NCBI RefSeq assembly: GCF_964340395.1
Contig: NC_135556.1
Location: forward strand, 26,626,562-26,690,561
DNA length: 64,000 nucleotides
Direction of reading: 5' to 3'
Origin: Glandiceps talaboti
Lineage: Eukaryota > Hemichordata > Enteropneusta > Spengelidae
Shown here one piece after another: positions 22,027 to 34,570 of this stretch (its first letter is position 1; each line of letters begins with the position of its first letter). Both the position numbers and the translations under genes were made by a program. A model generated the notes under the pieces. The model had not been told where the DNA came from. It saw nothing but the letters and a program-made list of their open reading frames with translations, and made no database searches.

Positions 22027-23337
22027 TAACCAATGATATAAAAGTGGACAATAAACCGAAGAACCATGGGTATATGTGTCTGCTACCGTTAGGTTGCACC
22101 ATGCCATAAATGTAGAAATAAAATCTGTACAACAAAACACCTGGTTAAATGAGATTACTGCAGACAGAATTGTCATAGCATATGAATTATGTCTGTAGTT
22201 GGTGGTGCATTTTTTTAAAACAAGGTGTTCGAAAACAATCCTCCGTGCCAGTTCAAAAGGTCTCCTTGGATCACTGGGGTACCCGTGTCTTGTACAAAAT
22301 ATTACTCTTTCCTTCGACATGTGAACTGTATTTATAGGACGATCGATAGCAGCATTTCAACAACTAAAGTGGTTGCTATTTTTGTGTATGTATAAAACAC
22401 AATTAAATGAAGCCGTTGGTCGAACTTTACTGACCAATGAGAACCAGCTTGTAATCTGATTTGGTCTGTCTAAAAATATGACACTTGATATAACAGTCAC
22501 TTGTCAAAATGAAAAGTCCTTGTTCATATTTCCTTGTTTGTACTTACTTGTGTGCAGTGATATATCGTTTGGTTGTATACTATGTAGTCCAAAGAGTGAA
22601 TATGGTGTGAAAGTTCAGGCGGACATCAAGTCAAAAAGTCTCCCATGATGCCCCCTAACTTGCTTACCAAAAGTACTTTCACAACAACGGATAATGTTAT
22701 GAAAATCTGTACCTGTTGAATTATGTTTGAACTTAGACAACCAACAATGAGGTTTGAAGTAAAGTATTGAAGCCTGGAAACCTGGAAGGAAATTTCCATT
22801 CACGTGATGAACTTCAAATCTCATGTCATAATTTTGGCACCCATGCATAATACTAGTATGTTTGTGTCAAGAACATTTCTTTTGGGTGCTCATTCATGTT
22901 TTTAACGACAAAACCAATAACTAGAAATCTGTTCCGGAAGTAATTTCGTAATATAATTTCGAATACATCTAATATTCTTGCAACTCATATATATGATTTT
23001 TTATCTGATCATTCTACGTCTTATCTAGTCTATTATCTTAGGTTTGCAAACGCAGAATCGAAACCGAGAGAACATTTCACATATAATGGACTTGATAGCT
23101 CGCACACGATAAAGAAATGAGTTGCGGCTGATCCAATTTGATTCGGCCAAAAGATGCACGTCATGTGAAGTTCATGAATTGTCTTAATATTTCAATTGTT
23201 TCCATACATGGCGACGGTACCTGGAGAAATATAAGTGGATGAATTCTTTACAAACTGGGTATACTTGTTTATTATCGTTTGTGGATGAGAAGTATCCTGT
23301 TGAATACCAAATGGAGGTCTACGAGAAAAATGGAAAC
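22027..23337. other. Gene-free DNA between two microsatellite clusters
   Basis: No supported exon. The minus-strand frames at 22615-22848 and upstream of the microsatellite (22027-22320) have no recognisable motif. Confidence 0.4.
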
Positions 23338-23788
<451 letters not shown>

Positions 23789-26718
23789 AAAATATACATA
23801 CATATATTATACATACAAAGTATATACATATATAATTCCATTAATCCTTCATCCTATAAATCTATATGAGGTCAATAGTTCATGAATGTACCATTACACA
23901 TATTTGACCTGCGTCAGTACGACGAATTACAACCCATTTTGCCCAATCATCGATTGTTTATGTTTCTTTCCTTGTATATCAAAATTTATCAGTTTATAAA
24001 AAACGGCTGATCAAAGTTAAAGACGCTGACCATTGTTTTGACATCTTTGATAATGATCAACACTTGGTTTGTCCGTCGACAGTCCAGGGTTGTCATAGTC
24101 TGAGAGCTATTGAATTACATCATGGGATTCAGCTGATGGCGTGCGTGGTTCCTTTCTCGAAGACTATATCCCTTTAATATGTCTCCGTTAGAAAGCCTAA
24201 ACTCTACTACATGCACTGTGAAACGTTGACATTTAGTTTCATGTTTCGAAGCAGCGTTTAAACTAACATATGATGCCTAGATGTGAAGTGTTTTGGTAGG
24301 CTTTACTTTATTAATCAAAATGATATTCCAAAATTCAATATTTGTGTATATTAAAAACAAAATGTTGTCCTTATGTTTCGTATTCCATTCCCAGTGTGTT
24401 AAGCTGCCACCATCCTGTCCAGTACTAATGAATACATGCATGTCAATAATCTGATTTGAGTGCTGCAAATAACACCTTGATAACGTGACCAATAACACGA
24501 ACGTACGTCCATCTTTTGTCTTGCTATCTTCAACTTGATTAGGAACCGGTTACGATAAAACAAAAATCTAAAATAAGATTTGATAGTGGATCTCATATTT
24601 ACTTTGTAAATGGCTTCATAAGCCTGTCATCACACCCCCGTTGTAGAATCGAAGTCATTGTACAGTGGGCGAGGTAGTGCTGGAAAGTAGTAAGCAATCA
24701 TAATTCACACATGTCTGTCATTCAGAAATTTTCCGGTAGATTTTGAGATTATGTGTCTTACTATAAGGTTATTGACATTCCTTTTACTTGGGATGTAAAA
24801 TTTGCACGTATTCTAGCATATATGTTTTCTTTTGAGTATGATAACTTTTAGTGACTTAATTACTGTCCAACCTGCTTCTTTAAACCCGAAATCACAGTTG
24901 TCATTGCTTTTCTTGGAATGCCAACCAAACTATTTTTCTAACAGGGAGTGTAAACGGGTATGTGTATGGATTTGAATCTTAATCCAGTAAAGAAATCGTG
25001 AAATACGACAACATTGGTCTATATTCTACTTGAATGTATATTACACCATAGACCCCTCATCGTGTAGGGTTTATGATTACACCATGTTGAAAGTTCGTGT
25101 TTGATAGTTGTGTGTGTTTTTGTTGTGTACAATGTATCGCAACATGAAAAGGGACAGAGATCGTGTTTATGAACACTGAGAAATTGGTCTTGTATCCTAA
25201 CCGGTCTTTACAATGCAAATATATAACTCCTTATCTTCTAGTTGATATTTGCTATCTGTAGAATAATGTCAGTCTGGCGAACTTTGTTCCACTTGTATAT
25301 CAGCTAAGGTGAACCTACGCTGTGTTTTACACGTCTACCGATTCATATCATAACTGTAACCTCAGTTCTTTTCTTCCATACTGATCTGTTTGTGTTGTCG
25401 AGTTCGTTGTTGTAAATTTAAAGAGGATGGTTTATGTATTTTATTTCCATTGTCATTGAAATGAAATGAATCATGTGTACTGTACTTGTATCATAATACA
25501 ACGTTGTGTAGAACAGTTTTGTTTTAATTCCAAGATTAGAACTACACTCCAACTTCTCTATTAAAGTCAATTAAAATTTACCGTAAAAGTCATATTTGAC
25601 AAGATGACATCCATTTATCAACTTCGAACACAAACCACTGGCAAACAATAGAGAAATAAACACATCAGTTGTCACATCAACTTACAATATAATATAAATA
25701 CACAAGCTTACAACCATAGTATGGTACGGCTTCCCTTGGCAGGTAAATCACCAACAGTTCAAACTTGCTGTCCAACATGTTTGACATGCAATTATATAAA
25801 TACCAGTCTTAACACTCCTGGCCTTGACAGTTTTATGTCAAGCCAGTCGCCTCCATGCCTGACCCCCTTAGCTTAACGTAGGATAAGGATCAGTTCATTA
25901 ATTCTGTCGGGGGAGGGAGTTAGCCAGCTAAATGCATTTTCTGACCGGTTATTCATTGTAACTTTAAAGCACGCGCAAACAAAAAAAGACGAATTTCTTA
26001 GATACAATCCAGTATGTGGGCTTCAAACTTTGAGAAATTGTATAAAGGGTATAACAACGAGGAAGTTAAAATGGTGTCCATTTTGGTAGGTAGGAAACAA
26101 TGATAAGAGTGGACAATTGGGTAAATTAATAGCACCGTTTATTAAACTCACTGGGGTTATTAGAGATACATGATGACTTTACTTCCATAGTGTTAGAACA
26201 TAACCAGGCCATGGAACATAGGTACAACGTTGTAATGTCCCCTTGCTATAAGCTAAATGATTTAATTTATCATGGTGATAATTACAGTCTGTTATCTGAT
26301 TGACTCGTGACTGTCGCCACATTAATGAGTATTATAATGGTCCCACCAGATCGAAGACCTAAATATGGGCCTCTGCTGATATTAACCCTGATGCTAAATT
26401 AACCCTGATCGCTATGAACGACTTTCTCCCTTAGGTTGTCGGGAATATAAACAATAAAGTAGGTTATACCCTCTACAACAAACATGTCGATCTAAAATGT
26501 TAAAGGCGAGTTGCTATGATCTAGACCGGGATAAGAGTTATCAAAGTCAATAACTTTACATTGTTGTAATTCAAATCCAAATCGCTCTGTAGTTTGGAAC
26601 GATACACATTTAGCCTTGATTTGCAATCGTGTTTGAATTAGACAACATTAACAGCTGTGTAATGATACACTGGTTATCTAGGAATGATACATTCTTATGT
26701 ATCCTGTATACAAACCAT
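23789..26718. other. Gene-free AT-rich region
   Basis: No exon, RNA gene or notable tandem repeat recognised on either strand. Confidence 0.4.
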
Positions 26719-26934
26719 CAATCTGACTAAAACCTAATGTGGTGAATATAGCTCGATTTCTTTAGTTTTACATCTAATTCCTTCGTTTATTGTTTTACAT
26801 TTAGATATTCAGGGAGTAAGCACCTTCTTACCACTCCTGGAACAACAAAATCGAAAACAAACTAAAGAACGACGGAAATAGGGGTAAATAAAGAAATCGG
26901 ACTGTATTCACCACATCACATTCTAATCAGATTG
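26719..26934. mobile_element. 216-bp foldback element with about 55-bp inverted ends
   Basis: The left end CAATCTGACTAAAAC...GTGGTGAATA...CGATTTCTTTA pairs with the right end TAAAGAAATCG...TATTCACCAC...CAGATTG. Complementarity continues with mismatches toward the centre, so most of the segment can fold back on itself. There is no coding content and no unambiguous target-site duplication. It is most likely a MITE or foldback element. Confidence 0.7.
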
Positions 26935-28238
26935 ACAGACACCGACCTCCGTTTGATCATGGCCATTAGTGATCATTAGTTCGAGATTACGTTCATGTCA
27001 GGACACTTCAGGTCTTTCTTGATCACAGGATAGACTGAACACACAACTACATGATCACATTTTTCCCCAGATTTATTTGAAATATTGAGTAGGTGTAATC
27101 CAAAAAAGAAAAGAAAATCGTTAATGGGAAGTACCTAACGAAATTAAGAACTGACGGATCATCTCAAACAATGGTTAATAATCGGATTAAGTCCTGATCA
27201 TTCATGAACACATTAACTAAATCAAATGTACACAATACAGATTCAATAATATCTTCTAAATTAGTTCAAAATGTTGTGGAAAAACATAAATTGTGGGTGT
27301 TGTCCCAATACCTGTCAGAATAAAGTCTTAATAGTCTGCTATCAATGTTTTAATGTTAGGTAACAGATTATGTCCATGACATTAAGTACTATAGGTACAA
27401 ATAGTCAATTTTAAGCGACAACTCATTTTGTCCGCACAAATAGATATAATTATGATCCCTTTCGAGAATGTGTATTTATCTGCACAATGGTAGGGTTATA
27501 TTATTAATCTGTTTTTGTGAAAATGTGGCCAAACCGTTGCCATGGCAATTTAAAAAATCTATGTTGTGACTATAATGGACCATTAGTTATTGAATACGCT
27601 AATCTTTGGAGTGACTGAATGTGTTATGAAGGCCTTCGGTTAGTGTATTGTCATTCTATATCAAAAACGTTATATACTAATACTATTACAAGTTGTAATG
27701 AATTGAAAAGTATGACTTTACACAGTGCAGGATGAGACATTCTGTCGTACATCACGATTACGTAATTTAAACCAAGAGGTCACTCCACAGGTCACTCATG
27801 TCATGCCCTCAGTGTCTAAGCAGCCTTGCGAATGCTCAATCACGTGATATTTATTATCAATAACAGTCCCAATTTCCGAACTCACAATATTTTATGTTTG
27901 CTAAAACATGTCTCGTCCTCAAATTAACGAAAGTCTAGCCGAAGGTGTGTTCTAGGCGAAGAATCTCAATTTCTTTTCCTCACCCCGACTCGCCCGAGTT
28001 ATTAAAGTGTGTTCTGGCTTGCGAAACAAGCTGAATCTGTGACTCTGCTACATTCGTTCACTGTACTGTAGTAAACAATAGACTAGAATAGCGGAGTGAC
28101 TGCAGATTCAGTCAGTAGTCATGTCATATGGATGGGACAACCATATAGTATATAGTAAAACTCTTAGCACATAGAATAGGTCTTAGAAGCTAGGACTATC
28201 AAAAGTACCAGTCACCTGTGTAGCTGGGAATGTAAATT
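26935..28238. other. Gene-free region
   Basis: Nothing recognisable beyond AT-rich single-copy-looking sequence. Confidence 0.4.
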
Positions 28239-28251
28239 ATACATACATACA

Positions 28252-28282
<31 letters not shown>

Positions 28283-28406
28283 CATACATACATACATACA
28301 TACATCCATACATGCATACATGCATACATATATACATACTATACATACATACATACATACATACATACATACATACATACATACATACATACATCCATAC
28401 ATACAT

Positions 28407-28441
<35 letters not shown>

Positions 28442-28535
28442 TATACATACATACATACATACATACATACATACATACATACATACATACATACATACAT
28501 ACATACATACATACATACATACATTACATACATAC
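28239..28535. repeat. (CATA)n microsatellite, about 297 bp
   Basis: Mostly CATA units with scattered CATC/CATG changes and one CACA block at about 28424-28440. All overlapping open frames (HTYI or VCMY peptides) are repeat artefacts. Confidence 0.97.
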
Positions 28536-29268
28536 AGTCTTCATCATAAATTTTAGGGAATTAATCGATTTCAACACCGGGCAGTAAATACAAACACTTT
28601 GACGTCGATTTATTGCCGGGGTATCAACAATCTCAATGACAAAGATCATTACCTTCAAAGAATTGAACAAATGTGCTCAAAGTTCTGGTTATTTCCACTG
28701 CAGTGGCCATGGAGCCTATAGGTGGAACCATTTACCGTTGTGCAAGTAATAAACATACTTGATTGGTTTTATAGGTTCAAGATTGTGGACTTCATTAATT
28801 AACCTATTTGCACATATAACAATAAAAGTGTCTTGAATTGTAAGAGCGTACTTATTATGTCAAACCTTATTCTTTAGTTTTTTTACGAGAAAAAACATTC
28901 CTCTAGATTCCAGTGTTTACCGGGTTAACTTGTACTGTATGTCATGGGCAGCCTAAACCATAAAACTCTTTTGAAGGGAACTTTTAGGTGAAAATGTGTT
29001 TCTAAGCAATATTGAGACAATACTAAACTAAGTTTGCTGGCATCGCAATTTATTTGACATTTTGTTTGCCTTGAACCACTTCGAGCATTAGACGTGGGTT
29101 ATATCTCAGACCACTTTGAGCATTAAACGTGCGGTTAGATGAAGGAAAGGTATAGTAGTCACGGGTTTCGGGTTCTTCACACCTTTGAAAGGCTGGATTG
29201 TTCTTCGATCAGTGTCGAAATACAAAACCCTGACAAAGTCAGGTAGCATGAACAAACATATCATTTCA

Positions 29269-29368
29269 ACTTGTCTATTCCTGTGTGGGTTACCTGTGGG
29301 GGTCTCTTGTCACCACATGTACTTGTCTATTCCTGTGTGGGTTACCTGTGGGGGTCTCTTGTCACCAT
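29269..29368. repeat. 52-bp tandem duplication
   Basis: ACTTGTCTATTCCTGTGTGG begins at 29269 and again at 29321; the copies are identical up to GTCACCA. This indicates a recent duplication. Confidence 0.95.
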
Positions 29369-29901
29369 TCACATTTATCGTCACGATTTAAGCCCGTTTC
29401 ACGTGAATATACAACTTTCGAGGTCAAAGTTCACACACAGGTATCGGCTGACAAACAGTAGGTCTACTATTTCGGTGTCCAAATCTACACGGATTTACAG
29501 CCTTTACCATCTTGGATTCGGATTACAGTCAAAAGAAGTACATTCTTCTCCACTTGGTCCCCCTCTACAAGTATTGTGATTTACGGCCGACAAATCTCTC
29601 AACCATCGAAAGATCATTCAAAGCACCCACCTGAGGTATGTCGAACTTAACCGGTGCATGGTAGCCATGCGATACATTTGCAACAACACACACTTGCAAG
29701 TTTGACAGTTTTGAGTGGGCATGTATGCATATCGTGGGCCGTGTTCTGATAAAAGTCTATTAAGAAAATGAAGGGTAGGAATATCTGACTGGAATGGGGG
29801 TAGAATATTTTGCAACATAAACCGAGCTCATTTGCAAACTAAGTATAGAAGTGATGCATTATCACATTACTAAGCGTCATGTGTCCTTTAACCAGATTCA
29901 A

Positions 29902-29951
29902 GCCATGTAAATGGACAGTCAGTTGCCATGTAAATGGACAGTCAATTGCCA
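29902..29951. repeat. 23-bp tandem duplication
   Basis: GCCATGTAAATGGACAGTCA is repeated at 29902 and 29925 with one difference, and a third partial start (GCCAT) follows. Confidence 0.9.
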
Positions 29952-30118
29952 TAGTCGTTCATAACTGAACTAAGTCGTACGACCTCTGTCATTTACTGCA
30001 CTTTGGTGACAAATGGTTTAAAGGAAAGACGGGAGCCAATGATTTTTTTAGATAACTTTCTGGAGTTCATTACATGTTTGCTTGTGTGTGCAAGTGAGTG
30101 TGGGGGAGTTGTTTACGA

Positions 30119-30196
30119 TTGTATGTATGTATGTATGTATGTATGTATGTATGTATGTATGTATGTATGTATGTATGTATGTATGTATGTATGTAT
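30119..30196. repeat. (GTAT)n microsatellite
   Basis: About 19 perfect GTAT units, the complement-strand counterpart of the CATA tracts at 21.8 and 28.2 kb. Confidence 0.97.
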
Positions 30197-33097
30197 AATT
30201 TACATTCCTACTAGCTACACAGGCATCCATACTCACTACGGTGTATGTATCCTAATAAATCTGACCTCTTCCCTCCTCAAACTGTTGAACCTGTGATGAA
30301 CTTCAACCCTAAACTTTGTCTAAAGCTTGGATCGTGGCGCCATGTTAAAAAAAAATTCAAGTAGATGTAAATAGCTATGAAAGATAATTTGATCACCGAC
30401 AATCGTTTCCATGTAGATGGTCAAATTTCGAAATATAATGAAAATGGGTCTTTTTGTGTAAATAGTGTGACCCCATCCGTTCTCGAAAATCTTCAGTCTG
30501 GTTCGTTTTGTACAGATTGGAACAACACGGCAAGAAAATTATTGCATGAACGGAAAAAAAAGGTTTATGACAAATGAACGCCCAAATCCGCTATTTCACT
30601 CAAAGTGAAGGAAAATTGAATGTGCGATAACAAATTTAGTATAGGTTTAGAGCAAATGCAAAGAATAACCATTCAATACTTCATGTAAAACTGGTCCTGT
30701 AATCTAAGATCCCTAACCCTACTAGTGGATGTATTTAACCCAATGTTCTTCAATCGTGTCATTCCCTTTCACTTGAAGTGATGCGCTACATGAGTTTATA
30801 TTTTGGAAAGGTTTGGTTACATTACCATATGACCTTGTACCACGTGACATGTCACGATATGCATCCCCTATCGTTATAAAAATATTTGGTATGCACTGTG
30901 TTACGAACTGACATACTAAACAAATTTGATTCCACGCAAAGGTTAGCTAATTAGGCACATACTTCAAACTTTCTTGTTTAGAATCTATTTGCTCAATGTC
31001 ACAGGATCAAGGCCTATCGCGTTACTCAAACCTGTCAGTTTGCAGCACACCGTTTATGGAACGATTCTCAATTTTAATTCGTAGATTTTGTATGTCAACA
31101 CAGGGATATTAACCATTTGTCCAAAATTATGACAACACCACCACGTTATTTGCAATACATTACTCGACACAATTCGAACAAGATTATATTTTCAATGCGA
31201 TATCTAAAAAAATACCTCGATATTGAAAAATTATCATTAATTTGGTGTAATCATACGAAGTTTTTGAACTTTTGTGTCACCGTTGTGAAAATGTCAAACG
31301 ATTCTTGAATGAAATAGATGTTGTTTATTAGTCTAGTGATGTCCTTTATCGAATTAAGATCTCTGTTAGAAATGATCTGATACCACGTTTAGCATCTAGA
31401 CTACTGTTTAGTCACTAATACGACAAGGAGGATGTCTTACCGAACACTTGACACCAATTATCAGATTTGAGTAAATACGATTATTGAGTTTGGTAAACCT
31501 GCATCGCTTACCTCTCATCACTTTCTAACCATTTCGATCAAGAATGGATTTGACACCTGTTTTGTTGAGAAATATATTTACTGACATCTTGACTTTCTAT
31601 CTTATCAAGTTGTTTAAACTTAGTCTAAAAATGCACAACACGGTTTGAATGTGTTACAGTGATAAACTGAAATTAGTTATGTTAAACACTTTGTCAATGC
31701 ATTAACATTTGGTGAATGATAACTTCATTGCCTTATCACCGACTTATTGGACTACCTATGCCACCTACAATAATACAGTATAGACATTGAAAGTACGTTA
31801 TGTTATAGCTTGTGGTTGGGGTACTTTCTTATATTCGCTCACCGTGTGCTAAACCCGACCTGTATTATGACCACAAACAGTGTCACTCTCTTTCTGCAAA
31901 TCCTCGAAAGCAAAATTGCCCATGATGATTTTAGAACACATTATTTAAGAGTAAGTTAGGCGGTCGCCTTCACCTCCAATTCGTCTCGCGGGAAAAGCAG
32001 ACAAAACAAGACCAACTCATTGTTTTCGTACAGAAAAGATTGTGGATTCCAGAACAAAATTCAATTAAACAGACGGCGTTGAGCAAAAGAATCACATGAA
32101 CAAACATTGGGATAAAAAACACCACTTCTAACATAGAGGGTCTATGCTTCTAAACAAACGACAGTCATTTCAACACACTGCCGACGTAGACCGAGGAACA
32201 CACGATCCAAAGTTTGTGATTTGATCCGTCTGCAAACACAATGACTCAGCGTCAGCCAAAGCACCAATTTGTGTACATGTATTACTTGAAATATTGATAA
32301 ACGTAAACACCATTTTTTAGCTGTTGTAAAGTATAAAATGCCTGTACAAAGATAGACATTTGCGATATCATATCAAATCCTGGTACCATTCAAACTATTC
32401 AAGCATATCGGAAACAAAACTAGACCTTGTAGAATTTCACCCTATATAACTTCGTCATACATGTAGGTCTGTCTTTGTGTTTTTGCTTTGGCACAATGAC
32501 TATAATTTGTACTAAACTTTTACGTTCAGCATTTGGAGGTATATACGAAAGGTGGAACATTCATCTTGAAACACCCATAAATAATTGGCATCCGGTCGGC
32601 TTTGGGGGTTGGTTGATAGATACATGACTGTGCACAAGGTGTGTGGGGTGGGCGCACGCGCACTAAGAGAAACCCGGAAAGAGACTTTTAATTTTCCGGT
32701 GTGCCGTTCAAGTTATAACCTTAGTGTGGAAAATGTTACCATAGTGTTACGTTTATTTGCCATAGAAAGAATGAATTTGTCACAGTGTGCCATACATATA
32801 CAGAAATTGACAAACTAGAGAAATTGCACAACACATCTGTATAGAATACAATTGAGAGTTCTATGGCCGGAAAACAGGGAAAAGCTAAAGTGTAGCTTGT
32901 ATAAATCTGTTTCCCGAGTTTGGTACTTTACAATTCGTAGTACAATGAGAAATAATGAGGGCTTTCTAAAAGAAGAATGTAAAATATCAATACAATTGCT
33001 CTACAGTAACTATGAAGTACGAAATAATTACAAAATACCGTATTTACACAAGACAAAAATTAGTTCAGTCAAAAGATATAAATTATCAGCGTGCTCT

Positions 33098-33138
33098 AAA
33101 GTGTGGGAAATGTTACCATAGTGTGGGAAATGTTACCA
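33098..33138. repeat. 20-bp tandem duplication
   Basis: GTGTGGGAAATGTTACCATA is followed directly by a second copy diverging at its end. A related string, GTGTGGAAAATGTTACCATA, occurs at about 32724. Confidence 0.8.
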
Positions 33139-34487
33139 GGTTGACTTCGTGTAGGGCTGTAAGGCATTAACGGTTTTAAGTGGATACCATAAAATCAGGA
33201 GACAATGCCAGTTTGTCTGGAATCACCTCATCAAATGTTGAATTATAATTGTCGTTGGAACTTAATTTGATTGGAAATCAATAATTTAGACCGCCATGAA
33301 TAATAACGAGATAAAAGTATAGGTTCTAATAATTCATTGGCCTAGTTTCGTAGACGAGGCGGAAGAACCTGGGTCTCTTAAAATGAAACATGGTCTAAAA
33401 TTTCGACCCACATTAAGTTGAACTGACTTGTACCTATTGCCAAGATTCAACTATGGAGGTATAAGGGAACAATTGACCTTTTTGGTTTAAAAGTGTAGAA
33501 AAATATAAATCTCGATCGATTACATTAGATTAATGAATGTTTTATAGACTAGTAGACAACATTTGGGAAAATCAAACATTGTTATCAGATGTCGACTAAC
33601 ACTGGTCAGGTTTGTCTGTTTCATTATGCTTCCAGGGAAACCAAGGAGGGGGTCTGAATTGAAAAATCGATACAACTATCACCGTTCCTACGTTCACATG
33701 GAGGAGGTAGCATGAAGTGTTTTGCTATCTGAATATAATGGTGATAAAACACGAATCATTCACCTGTTCTCCACAATTCCTTCAATCTATAATTATTTCT
33801 TAACTTCACTTTATAAAAGGATTGTTCATATTTCATAACATATTTAAATATCTAAGTCCATATTTATAAAGACCCCGGTATGTTATTCAGAGATCGCAGT
33901 ATGATATTAACCTAGGGAGTAATGTAAAAGAGACAGGTAGTTTACCCCATAGAGTCTCTCTCCAACGTCCCAACATAACACAATAATCACGGATTACAAG
34001 GCTCATCCTAATTGCAAATGCTGTTTTTATTTTGGATTAAAAACCTATCTATTCTACGAAAAGATTCTCCGTACATCAGATATGGTCTTAATGACGTCGT
34101 CCCGATTGCATCTAGGATTACTGTGTCTCAATCCCTGCCAGGTAAAGTTTACCTGTGTTTTACCATAACACATACAGTACACTTCAGATATCAGTCGTTT
34201 ATTTAATGAATCGTTCTTTGTTCTTCGTCAACAATTTTATGATACCTCGTTGACAAAAATACAACACAGCCAGGTATCACAAATTGCACTATAATTCAAC
34301 AATATAAAAATATAAAGTATTAAAATCAATATAAAAATACAAAGTAAATATTAGCTTTTTGAATAAAAGATGTATGAGAAGTTGTGGTCGGGGTTAGTTG
34401 CTAATTTATCTCACCCGGAAGCCATTGAGATAGTTACGAATACACAAAAATTGTTCTGTTTCATATGCATGGTGTCCTAACACCTGG

Positions 34488-34570
34488 GTCCTAACAGTCA
34501 TTTTCCCATGCCTGGTGTCGTAACATCCGGGTCCTAACAGTCATTTTTCCATGCCTGGTCTTGTTAAAAC
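34488..34570. repeat. 43-bp tandem duplication
   Basis: GTCCTAACAGTCATTTT...CCATGCCTGGT occurs at 34488 and 34531 with small changes. Confidence 0.85.

Larger units (their letters stand above)
28536..30118. other. Gene-free region with two short tandem duplications
   Basis: It contains a 52-bp direct duplication (29269-29372) and a 23-bp duplication (about 29902-29950). No exon was recognised. Confidence 0.45.

Noticed and set aside
21668-22320. Large minus-strand open frames (up to 204 codons) of VCMY/VCLS repeats
   Set aside because: They are translations of the CA/CATA/GACA microsatellite; all frames stay open because the repeats lack stops.
28199-28587. Overlapping open frames of YIHT and VCMY repeats on both strands
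   Set aside because: Products of the CATA microsatellite, open in several frames at once.
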